Shown here: piece after piece, positions 8,320 through 16,983 of the stretch | Layout of the letters: each line of letters opens with the position of its first letter | Numbering within the stretch: position 1 is the stretch's first letter | Assembly: GCA_902792005.1 (NCBI GenBank) | Contig: CADAXW010000033.1 | Coordinates: 1 to 38,188 of the forward strand | From: an uncultured Lachnospiraceae bacterium | GTDB lineage: Bacteria > Bacillota > Clostridia > Lachnospirales > Lachnospiraceae | Reading direction: 5' to 3' | DNA: 38,188 nt | Notes under the pieces: model-generated | Databases searched by the model: none | The model's input: the letters and a program-made list of their open reading frames with translations, nothing else | Told to the model about the DNA's origin: nothing | Translations under genes and position numbers: made by a program

Positions 8320-9942
8320 ATGAGACGAGGAAAACGCCATAATCCCATACTGACGCTGATGATCGCAGCGTTTCTGATGGGCCTTTTGCTTACTACAGGG
8401 CTCTCTGCAAAGGCAGAGGGGACTGAGGACATAGGTCAGGAAGGAAAAAAGGAAGGCGCTACATTTACGGTAGGATTTGATGCGGAATTCCCACCCTATG
8501 GATATAAGGACGAGAATGGGGAGTATGTGGGATTTGACCTGGATCTGGCGGATGAGGTATGCAGGCGCCGGGGTTGGACACTGGTGAAGCAGCCCATTGA
8601 CTGGGACTCCAAGGATATGGAACTTTCCTCGGGCGCCATTGATTGTATCTGGAACGGGTTTACCATCCAGGGAAGAGAGGGTGATTATACCTGGTCCAAG
8701 CCCTATGTGGATAACTCCCAGGTGACAGTGGTCCGTGGGGATTCCGAGGTGCAGAAAATGTCGGATCTGGCAGGGAAGGTGGTTATCGTTCAGGCTGACT
8801 CCTCAGCTCTGGCAGCCTTCACCGGTGAGGATGCAACGCCGGAGAATCAGGCTCTGGCCAAGTCCTTCGGAGAACTGCAGCAGGTGGCGGATTATAACTC
8901 TGCATTCATGAATCTGGAGGCAGGTTCCGCCGATGCGGTGTGTCTGGATGTGGGCGTGGCCATGCATGAGCTGACAAACCGCGGCGCGGAGTTCCGGATG
9001 TTGGATGAGATCATATCCACGGAGCAGTACGGAGTAGGTTTTAAGCTTGGAAATACAGCCCTTCGGGATCAGGTGCAGGAATCGCTGGATGAGATGGCGG
9101 CCGACGGCACATTTACAAAGATAGCGGAGAAATGGGAGCTTCAGGATAACGTCTGTCTGAAGGCGGATCAGGAAGAGTCCGCGGAAGAGGAAGAAGAGAA
9201 AAAGGAAGAAGCAAAAGAAGATGCAAAAGAAGATGCAAAGGAGAAGAAATCCTTTGGAGAGCGCTTTATCAATGTAACAAAGCAGCTCGGTTCCGGTATG
9301 CTGGCTTCACTGGGGATCTTTTTCCTGACGCTGATCTTTTCCATTCCTCTGGGTCTTCTGCTTTCGGCGATCCGTATGTCACGGTTTGCAGTGCCCAGGT
9401 GGATCGCAAAGATCTACATCTCGATCCTCAGGGGAACACCGCTGATGCTTCAGCTTCTGGTGGTATTCTTCGGGCCACACTTTATCTTTGGTCTGGAGAC
9501 ATCCTCCGGTTACCGTTTCATCGCGGTGATCATTGGCTTCTCCCTGAATTACGCGGCTTATTTTGCGGAGATCTTCCGCGCCGGAATTGAGGGAATTCCC
9601 GTGGGACAGCGGGAGGCCGCAGATGTTATGGGATATACCAGAACACAGACCTACTGGAAGATCATTTTCCCGCAGATGGTGAAGCGTGTCATTCCTCCGG
9701 TGACGAATGAGATCATCACCCTGGTGAAGGATACGTCTCTGGCCTTTGCCCTTGCCTATACGGAAATGTTCACACTGGCCAAGCAGGTGACAGCAGCGGA
9801 GTCCAGCATTATGCCGCTCTTTGTTGCCGGTCTGTTCTACTATTTATTCAACTTCATTGTGGCTGCCTTCATGTCGTGGGTAGAGAAAAAGATGAAGTAT
9901 TATGAAAAGAGACCAAGGGGGACAGGACATGGCAGTACTTGA
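8320..9942 (+). CDS. Fused polar amino-acid ABC transporter substrate-binding protein and permease
   Basis: This 540-aa protein combines two normally separate importer parts. Residues 1-33 form a signal peptide or anchor. Residues about 45-285 are an SBP_bac_3 domain (FTVGFDAEFPPYGYKDENG, DLDLADEVCRR, GFKLGNTALRDQV). A highly charged Glu/Lys/Ala linker spans about 288-312. Residues 315-535 are a HisM/GlnP-type permease with about five membrane helices and the EAA loop DVMGYTRTQTYWKIIFPQ. The linker contains short DNA repeats (12-base units near 9209-9240). AGGAG at 8310-8314 supports the ATG at 8320. The ATPase gene overlaps its 3' end by 14 bases, so translation is coupled. The substrate is probably a polar amino acid such as glutamine, cystine or arginine. 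Confidence 0.92.
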   Translation: MRRGKRHNPILTLMIAAFLMGLLLTTGLSAKAEGTEDIGQEGKKEGATFTVGFDAEFPPYGYKDENGEYVGFDLDLADEVCRRRGWTLVKQPIDWDSKDMELSSGAIDCIWNGFTIQGREGDYTWSKPYVDNSQVTVVRGDSEVQKMSDLAGKVVIVQADSSALAAFTGEDATPENQALAKSFGELQQVADYNSAFMNLEAGSADAVCLDVGVAMHELTNRGAEFRMLDEIISTEQYGVGFKLGNTALRDQVQESLDEMAADGTFTKIAEKWELQDNVCLKADQEESAEEEEEKKEEAKEDAKEDAKEKKSFGERFINVTKQLGSGMLASLGIFFLTLIFSIPLGLLLSAIRMSRFAVPRWIAKIYISILRGTPLMLQLLVVFFGPHFIFGLETSSGYRFIAVIIGFSLNYAAYFAEIFRAGIEGIPVGQREAADVMGYTRTQTYWKIIFPQMVKRVIPPVTNEIITLVKDTSLAFALAYTEMFTLAKQVTAAESSIMPLFVAGLFYYLFNFIVAAFMSWVEKKMKYYEKRPRGTGHGST

Positions 9943-10687
9943 GATCAATAATATAAGAAAAAGCTTCAGGGGAAGAGAAGTGCTGAAGGATATCTCCATA
10001 TCCGTGGAGGAAGGAGAGGTGATCGCAATCCTGGGTCCCTCCGGTTCCGGAAAATCCACTTTGCTTCGATGTGCCACCATGCTGGAGACCATGGATGACG
10101 GAAGCCTTGCCTATGACGGGGCTTACGCCTGCACCAGCCAGGATGGGCATGCAGTATATGCCGGCAAGAACGAGCTTCGGGAGATCAAAAAATCCTTTGG
10201 GCTGGTATTCCAGGATTTCAATCTGTTTCCCCATTACAATGTTCTGAAAAATGTATGTGACGGCCCAGTCACGATACTGAAGAAGGATAAGAAGGAAGTG
10301 GAGGAATATGCGAAGAAGCTTCTGGATAAGCTTGGACTTTCCGATAAGCTGAATGATTACCCCTTGCAGCTTTCGGGGGGACAGTGTCAGCGGGTGGCTA
10401 TCGCCAGAACTCTGGCCATGAAGCCCAAAATCATCTTCTTTGATGAGCCTACCTCTGCGCTGGATCCAGAGATCACAGTGGGGATCCTCCGGGTACTTCG
10501 CCGTCTGGCGGAGAAAAAGAAGACCATGGTCATCGTAACCCATGAGATCTCATTTGCAAGAAAGGTGGCTGACCGGGTGATCTTCATCGATAAAGGTGTC
10601 ATCGTAGAGGAAGGACGCCCTGAGGATGTGATCGATCATCCCAGCAATGAAAGAACAAAGGAATTCCTTCGTAAGATGGAAATGTGA
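9929..10687 (+). CDS. Polar amino-acid ABC transporter ATP-binding protein (GlnQ/HisP type)
   Basis: This is the ATPase partner of the fused binding-protein/permease. The 252-aa protein has Walker A GPSGSGKST (36-44), a Q-loop in GLVFQDFNLFPHYNVLKNV (92-110), the signature LSGGQCQR (149-156; Gln-Cys-Gln instead of the common Gln-Gln-Gln), Walker B IIFFDEPTSALD and switch His in VTHE. The ATG at 9929 follows AAGGGGGACAGG; the upstream ATG at 9902 lies before that ribosome site and would add an unrelated leader. A strong bidirectional terminator follows the stop codon. Confidence 0.94.
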   Translation: MAVLEINNIRKSFRGREVLKDISISVEEGEVIAILGPSGSGKSTLLRCATMLETMDDGSLAYDGAYACTSQDGHAVYAGKNELREIKKSFGLVFQDFNLFPHYNVLKNVCDGPVTILKKDKKEVEEYAKKLLDKLGLSDKLNDYPLQLSGGQCQRVAIARTLAMKPKIIFFDEPTSALDPEITVGILRVLRRLAEKKKTMVIVTHEISFARKVADRVIFIDKGVIVEEGRPEDVIDHPSNERTKEFLRKMEM

Positions 10688-10688
10688 T

Positions 10689-10729
10689 AAAAAAACGCCG
10701 GTCGGTGAATTCCGATCGGCGTTTTTTAA
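10689..10729. terminator. Bidirectional intrinsic terminator between the ABC ATPase gene and prs
   Basis: A 12-bp stem (10694-10705 with 10712-10723, one wobble) encloses a 6-base loop and is flanked by seven A on the left and six T on the right. It can end transcription of both convergent genes. Confidence 0.9.
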
Positions 10730-11932
10730 TTACAGAGGTGCGGAGTAGTTATCGCTGATGGTATGGAACTGACGGTACTCGTTCAGTCTTGCCTGGATAC
10801 GTTCTCTCGGATCCAGAAGGTCACTGAGAGATGCGTCATGGTTCAGGTGGTCGATGATGATGGCGATATACTTGCTCATATCAGCGGACTCATACCATTC
10901 TCTTTCCTTAAGCTCCGGCTTCTGATAGGTCACATTTGTGGTGATGACCTTCTCAATGATGCCTTCTTCATAGGCCTTGTCAAAGACATCCAGACCTGCG
11001 GTGAAGAGGCCGAAGGTGGAAAGGCAGAAGACACGGTTTGCATGCAGGCTCTTCAGCTTTCTTGCAACGTCCAGCATACTCTCACCGGATGCGATCATAT
11101 CATCGATGATGATCACGTCCTTACCCTCAACGTCGGTTCCCAGGAAATCATGGGATACGATGGGGTTCTTTCCGTTCACGATCTGAGAATAATCTCTTCT
11201 CTTGTAGAACATACCCACATCAACGCCGAAGTGGTTCGCGAAGTAGATGGCGCGGTGCATAGCTCCCTCATCCGGAGAAATGACCATCAGATGTTCCTTG
11301 TCGATGGTGATGTCAGCGGTAGAACGGAGGAGTGACTTGATGAACTGATAGGTGGGCATGATGTTCTCAAAACCGCTTACAGGGATCGCATTTTGCACCC
11401 GGGGATCATGTGCATCAAATGTAATGATGTTGGTCACGCCGTACTGTACCAGCTCCTGCAGTGCCAGGGCGCAGTCAAGAGACTCACGGCTGGTGCGCTT
11501 ATGCTGACGGGACTCATACAGGAAGGGCATAATGATATTTATGCGGTTTGCCTTGCCGGCAGCGGCTGCGATCACACGCTTCAGATCCTGATAATGATCA
11601 TCCGGAGACATGGGAACCATGCGTCCGCCCAGATTATACTCGATGCTGTAGTTTCCGACGTCCACCAGGATGTAAAGGTCCGTACCACGTACAGATTCCT
11701 TGATGGTTCCCTTGGCTTCACCTGAGGCAAAACGGGGGCATTCGGATTTCACGATATAGGTGTCTCTTTCATAACCGTTGAAATGCAGATCTGTGTTTTC
11801 CGGCTTGGAACGCTCTTTTCTCCATTTTACGAGATAGTTGTCTACCTTTTTTCCAAGCTCCTCACAGCTCTTCATGGGAATGATCCCGAGACGTCCCACA
11901 GGTACGGTGATCAGTTTGCTAGCATCAGGCAT
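10730..11932 (-). CDS. prs: Ribose-phosphate pyrophosphokinase (PRPP synthetase), long form
   Basis: The enzyme makes PRPP from ribose 5-phosphate and ATP for nucleotide, His and Trp synthesis. Seen: MPFLYESRQHKR and TFDAHDP (substrate and metal region), KRRDYSQ (K244-R245 flexible-loop lysine/arginine) and the PRPP loop DVIIIDDMIASGES (272-285). At 400 aa it is longer than the usual 310-320 aa, with extra sequence at both ends. Such long forms occur in Clostridia, and the loss of the classical N-terminal motif suggests a diverged subclass. The ATG at 11932 lies 3 bases after the stop of the upstream helicase-loader gene, whose 3' end supplies GGAGG as ribosome site, so translation is coupled. 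It is the last gene of the dnaD operon. Confidence 0.9.
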   Translation of the reverse strand: MPDASKLITVPVGRLGIIPMKSCEELGKKVDNYLVKWRKERSKPENTDLHFNGYERDTYIVKSECPRFASGEAKGTIKESVRGTDLYILVDVGNYSIEYNLGGRMVPMSPDDHYQDLKRVIAAAAGKANRINIIMPFLYESRQHKRTSRESLDCALALQELVQYGVTNIITFDAHDPRVQNAIPVSGFENIMPTYQFIKSLLRSTADITIDKEHLMVISPDEGAMHRAIYFANHFGVDVGMFYKRRDYSQIVNGKNPIVSHDFLGTDVEGKDVIIIDDMIASGESMLDVARKLKSLHANRVFCLSTFGLFTAGLDVFDKAYEEGIIEKVITTNVTYQKPELKEREWYESADMSKYIAIIIDHLNHDASLSDLLDPRERIQARLNEYRQFHTISDNYSAPL

Positions 11933-11935
11933 TGT

Positions 11936-12901
11936 TTAGTCCTCCGTGTGTTTTAATTGCTCGGTCTTTTTCTTTGACCGTATATTATTTCCATAAAAAT
12001 GGCAGATATCATAACGCTCTATGATCCGGGATACGATACGCTCCTGGTACTTATCCCTGAGCTGCTTTAAGGACAGATTTGTGGAAATGAGCGTCGAACG
12101 ATCTGAGAGCATCCGACGGTTGATAACTTCAAAAAGCTGGGACAAGGTAAATGAGTTCGTCATTTCGGTTCCCAGATCATCCAGCACCAACAGCTCTGCA
12201 TTATACACCAGTTCATATACGGATTTCAACCGTTCTTTCGCATCCGGTTCCACAAACATGATGTAGGGAGCGAGGATGTTCTCAAAGAGCTCATTGGCGG
12301 TAACATATAATACGGAATGTCCCCGGTCCATCATTTCCTTGGCGATACAGTGGGACATAAAGGTTTTTCCGGTTCCGGCGCCGCCGGTAAACAGGAAGCT
12401 TCTTCCGTCAGCTTTAAAGTTTGTAGAAAAGTCCTTTGACTTGGCGAAGTCAAAGGAGAAGGTGTCGAAATTCTCCTTTTCCAGTACATTTTCCAAAGAG
12501 GACTGACGGTAGAGCAGCTTCAGCATGTGCTTCTGATAGCAGATGCAGCGTTTTCCGTCAATGATGCCTTCATCCTTGCAGATGGGGCAGTCATAGGAAA
12601 GCTCCAGATCCTCCGGCTTAATCCCGTGTTCCTGCAGGAATCGGTTCCGTTCCTCCCGGCGCTGCTTCACAAGCTGGAGCCGGTCCTTCTTTGCCTTCTC
12701 AGCCTCGGAGGGAGAGAGGGTAAGGATCTTGCGGATGGTCCGGGTATTCGCCTCTGTGATCTGCCGGTCCATTTCCGCCAGCTCAGGCCATTCGGTATAC
12801 AGCTTCCGCCTGCGCTCCACCAGCTCACGCTCATGGGTGGTACGGATACGGCTGTAAATGTTCGAGACGTCGTTTTTTCCGATGGTGAAGTAGTTGACCA
12901 T
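11936..12901 (-). CDS. DnaI/DnaC-like helicase loader (AAA+ ATPase)
   Basis: This 321-aa protein has an N-terminal helical region (1-100), a small Cys cluster CPIC...CIC (C105, C108, C119, C121) that could bind zinc, and an IstB/DnaC-type AAA+ domain. That domain has Walker A GGAGTGKT (173-180), Walker B LLVLDDLG (237-244), sensor STNLS and an arginine-rich C-terminus. Family knowledge: such proteins load the replicative helicase DnaB/DnaC. Its direct neighbour dnaD, 4 bp upstream, is the primosome partner in Firmicutes, which supports the role. A zinc-binding N-terminus is also known in Bacillus DnaI. The start at 12901 lies just downstream of the dnaD stop. Confidence 0.87.
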   Translation of the reverse strand: MVNYFTIGKNDVSNIYSRIRTTHERELVERRRKLYTEWPELAEMDRQITEANTRTIRKILTLSPSEAEKAKKDRLQLVKQRREERNRFLQEHGIKPEDLELSYDCPICKDEGIIDGKRCICYQKHMLKLLYRQSSLENVLEKENFDTFSFDFAKSKDFSTNFKADGRSFLFTGGAGTGKTFMSHCIAKEMMDRGHSVLYVTANELFENILAPYIMFVEPDAKERLKSVYELVYNAELLVLDDLGTEMTNSFTLSQLFEVINRRMLSDRSTLISTNLSLKQLRDKYQERIVSRIIERYDICHFYGNNIRSKKKTEQLKHTED

Positions 12902-12905
12902 GTGT

Positions 12906-14039
12906 TTAGGATTCCTTTGCTTTCTTTAATGATAACTGCTCGATCACATCAAGATCATCTGCCAGTGAGCCCTGAATGAAATCGGACTGGCCGGACTTTG
13001 CCGGAGAAGCCTTCCGGCTAACCTTGGAATGATCCAGTTTCTCAACGTCCTGCGGGGTCTTGAAGCCCTGCTTATACCATGATTCCAGAATACCCTGCAC
13101 ATAATCAAAGCTTACGGAGGAGGGTCTCCGGCGAAGGCCGGTCTCGCAGGCAAGGATGAGCATCTCATCGGAGAAGCCGAATCTTGTTCTCCAGTCCTCC
13201 AGCATGCGGATCTCCGCATCGGTGGGCATATAGCGGTCCCGGATGCCCAGAGCACGAAGGATCTGAGTCCCAAAGAAATGTCGGCTTGTGGCAAGCTTTG
13301 CATCCGCCTCGGTACGAACCTCCTGTTCTGCCCAGGTGGTGGCGATCTTCTTATAGTACTCCGCGTTCATGCGCTCCGGATGCTTCTCCTTGTCATCGGC
13401 GCAGTACTCCAGAAGGCACTCGCATACCTCCAGAGGAAGCTCCAGTGTGGAGTAGATGTAGCTGAGAGTATTGATATCCTTATTCGTAAGTGCACGGGGC
13501 TCAAAAAGCGCTGCGGCATGATCGATCAGGAATTTGAAGTTCTCGTCTGTAAGGAGTCTCTCCAGCTCTGCAGCAGAGGGCTGTGCAGCTTCGCGGGGCG
13601 TTCCGGCAGAACGTCCGGAAGAGGCTCTCTTCTTCACAGGTGCGTCAGCGGTGGCGGAGGAATCCGATGCAGAGTCCGGCCGCATGTCCTGGCGTATCAG
13701 CTGGAAATCAACGATACGGGTCGGCTGTGCGGAGGCAGGCTGCTGGGGCTGACACAGGATCAGACCCACCGGTCGGCCGGCGTCATCCAGACTGTACTGA
13801 AGAAGATCCTTGCCGATCCAGTATTTGATGGCACGTTCTACATCATTGTCCGTGCATTGCAGATGGTCTGCAATCTTCGATATGGAGCAGGCTGTGTGGC
13901 TGCCCTGCTGTAAGCGCAGAAGGTACAGATAGACCTTTACGAAATCTCCGTTTGCCTCAGGCATATAGTAGTCGATAAATGTATTTGAAAGGATGGAATT
14001 GCTTCCGGAATCCTCTGATGATAGTGTGATCGTTCCCAT
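12906..14039 (-). CDS. dnaD: DnaD-domain primosome protein
   Basis: This 377-aa protein has an N-terminal winged-helix region (about 20-90: FVKVYLYLLRLQQ, SKIADHLQCTDNDVERAIKYW) and a variable Ala/Ser/Arg linker (about 110-165). A DnaD/DnaB_2 domain follows (about 168-240, with LPLEVCECLLEYC and NAEYYKKIATTW), plus a further helical copy toward the C-terminus (YVQGILESWYKQGFKT). Family role: DNA remodelling and helicase loading at origin and restart sites. The start at 14039 has GGAGAGG upstream; a longer frame to 14159 would include the promoter. It leads the operon dnaD - helicase loader - prs. A sigma-A promoter and two DnaA boxes lie directly upstream. Confidence 0.88.
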   Translation of the reverse strand: MGTITLSSEDSGSNSILSNTFIDYYMPEANGDFVKVYLYLLRLQQGSHTACSISKIADHLQCTDNDVERAIKYWIGKDLLQYSLDDAGRPVGLILCQPQQPASAQPTRIVDFQLIRQDMRPDSASDSSATADAPVKKRASSGRSAGTPREAAQPSAAELERLLTDENFKFLIDHAAALFEPRALTNKDINTLSYIYSTLELPLEVCECLLEYCADDKEKHPERMNAEYYKKIATTWAEQEVRTEADAKLATSRHFFGTQILRALGIRDRYMPTDAEIRMLEDWRTRFGFSDEMLILACETGLRRRPSSVSFDYVQGILESWYKQGFKTPQDVEKLDHSKVSRKASPAKSGQSDFIQGSLADDLDVIEQLSLKKAKES

Positions 14040-14070
14040 AAAATTATTACCTCTCCTTTGGTGCAAATGC

Positions 14071-14098
14071 ATTATAACACATGTCTGAGGAAATGCAA
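14071..14098 (-). promoter_or_regulatory. Sigma-A promoter of the dnaD operon
   Basis: Minus-strand TTGCAT (14098-14093) and TATAAT (14076-14071) are separated by 16 bp and end about 30 bp before the dnaD start. Confidence 0.75.
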
Positions 14099-14123
14099 CT
14101 TGTCTGCAAGGGGTCGGAACGCT

Positions 14124-14132
14124 TGTGGATAA
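14124..14132 (-). promoter_or_regulatory. DnaA box, perfect match
   Basis: The minus strand reads TTATCCACA, the canonical 9-mer bound by DnaA. It lies 26 bp upstream of the -35 box of the dnaD promoter. Confidence 0.6.
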
Positions 14133-14207
14133 TGTGGGTAAAATGGTTGACAGCTTCATTATGTTGCAGAAAACCGTTCATTTTTTACCCCCGAAAAATG
14201 GGCGATT

Positions 14208-14240
14208 ATTAAAATAAAACCGCAGCCGGGGCTGCGGATT
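14208..14240 (-). terminator. Intrinsic terminator after murC
   Basis: A 7-bp GC-rich stem with a CGGG/CCCG tetraloop (14220-14237) is followed on the minus strand by a T-rich run. It ends murC transcription before the dnaD operon. Confidence 0.75.
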
Positions 14241-14253
14241 ATTTTGTGGGAAA

Positions 14254-14262
14254 TGTGGATAA
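14254..14262 (-). promoter_or_regulatory. Second DnaA box, perfect match
   Basis: The minus strand reads TTATCCACA immediately after the murC stop codon, 130 bp from the first perfect copy and in the same orientation. Confidence 0.55.
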
Positions 14263-15738
14263 CTATTCTGAAAGCAGGTCAACTCCAACAGAATCAATGG
14301 TTCCCGCTCCCATAGTTATTAACATGTCATTGTTTTTGCAATGTTCGGAAAAATATTTTTCAATTGTTGCAAATTCTCCTAAATAGACTGCATCCGTGCC
14401 CTTTGCAAGCAACTTTTGCTCCAGATCACGGGCATGAATGGTTCCGTCCGACTTCTCGCGGGCAGCATAGATGTCGGCAAGGATCACATGATCTGCCGGC
14501 GCCAGAGCCTCTGCAAAGTCATCCAGAAGCGCCTTGGTCCGGGAATAGGTGTGGGGCTGGAATGCGATCCAGAGCTCACCCTTTACCACGGAACGTGCCA
14601 CAGCAACAGTGGCTGCGATCTCTGTAGGATGGTGTGCATAGTCGTCGATGATGGTAACGCCGTCCTTTGTGGTTCCCTTATACTCGAAACGACGCTTTGC
14701 CGAGGAGCAGGAGCGAAGACCGGAAAGGATCGCCTCCATGGGGATATCCAGGGCCTCTGCAGCGGCAATGGCGGACAGGGAGTTCACTGCGTTGTGCTCG
14801 CCGGTAACGGAAAGTACGACCCTCGGGCCGGCACCTGCGATGTTATCTGCCGAAGCAGCACTGTCCGTGCCTGCACCGTCCGCTCCGGCACTGTTCGAAG
14901 CTTCAAGGATCCCCGGCTTCCTGATCAGCGTATAGGTGGGATGACCGCCCTCGTCCATCAGGATAGAGGTTGCACGGTAATCATTCTGTTCTCCCAGACC
15001 GAAGGTGATAAATCTGCAGTTCTTATCTGCCACAGCGGCACGAATGTCCTCTACGTAGGGCATATCCCCGTTTACGATGAGGACGCCGCCCTCCTGCAGC
15101 TTGGTAGCAAATGTGGCGAAGGACTTCACAATATTCTCCATATTGTGGAAGAAATCCAGGTGATCATTGTCGATATTCAGGATAATGCTCACGAAGGGGC
15201 GGAAGGAATGATAGCTGTTGGTATATTCACAGGCCTCCGTAACGAAATAGGGAGAAGCGCCTGCACGGATATTTCCGCCGATGACGTCCAGCATACCGCC
15301 GATGGAAATGGTAGGATCCTTTTCTCCGGCCAGCAGGATGTGGGACAGCATAGCGGTGGTCGTGGTCTTACCGTGGGTTCCGCTGACAGCGATGCTGTAC
15401 TTGTAGTTGTCCATGATCTGTCCCAGCAGCTCAGCACGGGAGAGAAGAGGAAGTCCCAGTTCCTTCGCATACAGGAACTCGGGATTGTCATCAGAAATGG
15501 CAGCGGTGTAGACCACCAGCGCCGTGTCCGGCTCCTGCTTCAGATTCTCAGCCACCTGACCGTAATAGATCCGGATCCCCTTTGCTTCCAGCATGCCGGT
15601 CACCTGGGAGGGACGAAGGTCCGAACCGGTAACGGTAAAGCCTTCTTTATTTAAAATCTCGGCAAGTCCGCTCATGCTGATCCCGCCGATTCCGATAAAA
15701 TGTACATGACAAGGTTTTGTAAAGTCTATCTTATACAT
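14263..15738 (-). CDS. murC: UDP-N-acetylmuramate--L-alanine ligase MurC
   Basis: MurC adds L-Ala to UDP-MurNAc, the first amino-acid step of peptidoglycan precursor synthesis. The 491-aa protein has the N-terminal Rossmann motif FIGIGGISMSGLAEIL (14-29), the ATP loop GTHGKTTTT (120-128), EACEYTNSYHSF, the Mur-ligase N-I-D-N-D-H-L-D motif and a C-terminal DDYAHHPTEI. A low-complexity Ala/Gly/Ser/Asp insert lies in the middle domain at about 283-306, before the conserved GEHNAVNSLSA; it is absent from typical MurC and looks like a surface loop expansion. It is transcribed alone from a promoter near 15813-15842. Confidence 0.95.
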   Translation of the reverse strand: MYKIDFTKPCHVHFIGIGGISMSGLAEILNKEGFTVTGSDLRPSQVTGMLEAKGIRIYYGQVAENLKQEPDTALVVYTAAISDDNPEFLYAKELGLPLLSRAELLGQIMDNYKYSIAVSGTHGKTTTTAMLSHILLAGEKDPTISIGGMLDVIGGNIRAGASPYFVTEACEYTNSYHSFRPFVSIILNIDNDHLDFFHNMENIVKSFATFATKLQEGGVLIVNGDMPYVEDIRAAVADKNCRFITFGLGEQNDYRATSILMDEGGHPTYTLIRKPGILEASNSAGADGAGTDSAASADNIAGAGPRVVLSVTGEHNAVNSLSAIAAAEALDIPMEAILSGLRSCSSAKRRFEYKGTTKDGVTIIDDYAHHPTEIAATVAVARSVVKGELWIAFQPHTYSRTKALLDDFAEALAPADHVILADIYAAREKSDGTIHARDLEQKLLAKGTDAVYLGEFATIEKYFSEHCKNNDMLITMGAGTIDSVGVDLLSE

Positions 15739-15775
15739 ATAGGTTCCTTCTTTTTATTCATAATTTTCAGCGAAA

Positions 15776-15798
15776 GACCCTGTGCCATTATCAGGGTC
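15776..15798 (-). repeat. Hairpin in the murC 5' untranslated region
   Basis: A perfect 7-bp inverted repeat (GACCCTG at 15776-15782, CAGGGTC at 15792-15798, 9-base loop) lies between the inferred murC promoter and start codon. It could be an RNA stabiliser or regulatory hairpin; no T run of terminator quality follows. Confidence 0.4.
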
Positions 15799-15812
15799 AA
15801 ACCGTAAACCTT

Positions 15813-15842
15813 ATTTTAGCACGTTTCTTCCGAAAAGGGCAA
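15813..15842 (-). promoter_or_regulatory. Candidate murC promoter with extended -10
   Basis: Minus-strand TTGCCC (15842-15837), an 18-bp spacer and TAAAAT (15818-15813) preceded by TGC form an extended -10 promoter about 75 bp before murC. Confidence 0.5.
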
Positions 15843-15860
15843 TCATTACTTAGAAAATTC

Positions 15861-15888
15861 TTGACATTCACGGTTTAGAATATAAAAT
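15861..15888 (+). promoter_or_regulatory. Sigma-A promoter for ilvE
   Basis: TTGACA at 15861-15866, a 16-bp spacer and TAAAAT at 15883-15888 lie in an AT-rich tract about 70 bp before ilvE. The leader is too short for a T-box. Confidence 0.7.
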
Positions 15889-15958
15889 ATTAGTTAGCGA
15901 TTTATTTCGGTTTTTAAGAGAAAAGTCCTAAAATTTTAATGAATGGAGATGATTCATC

Positions 15959-16981
15959 ATGGAGAAGAAGAACATTGACTGGGGTTCCATCGGATTTGGA
16001 TACATTCAGACAGACAAGGCTTACGTATCCAATTTCAAGGACAACGCATGGGATGAAGGAACTCTGACAGAGGATCACACCATCACCATGAGTGAGTGTG
16101 CCTGCGTTTTGCAGTATGCACAGACCTGCTTCGAGGGTCTGAAGGCATATACGACTGAGGATGGAAGGATCGTGACCTTCCGCCCGGATCTGAATGCAGA
16201 CCGTATGATCGATACTGCAAAGCGTCTTGAGATGCCGCCCTTCCCGAAGGAGCGCTTTCTGGATGCAGTTCGTCAGGTCGTAAAGGCGAACGAAGCATGG
16301 GTTCCGCCCTACGGTTCCGGTGCAACACTGTACCTGCGCCCCTTCATGTTCGGAATCAATTCCGTTATCGGCGTTAAGCCTGCAGATGAGTATATGTTCC
16401 GCTGCTTCGCAACACCGGTTGGTCCTTATTTCAAGGGCGGCGCTAAGCCCATCACCATCCGTGTCAGCGACTTCGACCGTGCAGCACCGCACGGAACCGG
16501 CCACATCAAGGCAGGTCTGAACTATGCCATGAGTCTGCATGCCATCGTTGACGCTCATAAGAACGGCTTTGATGAGAATGTATATCTGGATCCGGCTTCC
16601 CGTACAAAGATCGAGGAAACCGGTGGAGCAAATGTGATCTTTATCAAGGGCAACAAGTTCATCACACCGAAGTCAAACAGCATCCTTCCCTCTGTAACCC
16701 GCCGGTCTCTTGAGGTCGTTGCAAAGGATTACCTGGGAATGGAGGTTGAGGAGAGAGAAGTACTTCTGGAGGAGGTTCCCTCCTTTGATGAGTGCGGTCT
16801 CTGCGGAACAGCAGCTGTTATCTCACCGGTTGGAAAGATCTATGATCATGGCCGTGAGATCTGCTTCCCCAGCGGTATGGAGGAAATGGGCCCCACCACA
16901 AAGAAGCTGTACGATACACTGACAGGCATCCAGATGGGCCGCGTTGAGGCACCGGAGGGATGGATCTTTGAGATCGCATAA
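15959..16981 (+). CDS. ilvE: Branched-chain amino-acid aminotransferase
   Basis: IlvE is a PLP fold-type IV transaminase for Leu, Ile and Val. The 340-aa protein has FEGLKAYTTEDG (59-69), FRPDLNADRM, YLRPFMFG, the PLP lysine K184 in HIKAGLNYAMSL, and the C-terminal ECGLCGTAAVISPVG motif that binds the PLP phosphate. Length and motifs match the longer BCAT II-type enzymes. GGAG lies upstream of the ATG at 15959. The rsuA-like gene starts 2 bases after its stop codon, so the pair is co-transcribed. Codon use is strongly biased, as for a highly expressed gene. Confidence 0.95.
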   Translation: MEKKNIDWGSIGFGYIQTDKAYVSNFKDNAWDEGTLTEDHTITMSECACVLQYAQTCFEGLKAYTTEDGRIVTFRPDLNADRMIDTAKRLEMPPFPKERFLDAVRQVVKANEAWVPPYGSGATLYLRPFMFGINSVIGVKPADEYMFRCFATPVGPYFKGGAKPITIRVSDFDRAAPHGTGHIKAGLNYAMSLHAIVDAHKNGFDENVYLDPASRTKIEETGGANVIFIKGNKFITPKSNSILPSVTRRSLEVVAKDYLGMEVEEREVLLEEVPSFDECGLCGTAAVISPVGKIYDHGREICFPSGMEEMGPTTKKLYDTLTGIQMGRVEAPEGWIFEIA

Positions 16982-16983
16982 GT

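Noticed and set aside
14416-15654. Long plus-strand open frame (412 codons) opposite murC
   Set aside because: It is antisense to a clear MurC with full motifs, has no ribosome site and its translation shows no domain.
15889-15958. T-box or attenuator in the ilvE leader
   Set aside because: Only about 70 bp lie between promoter and start codon, with no specifier/antiterminator structure or terminator.
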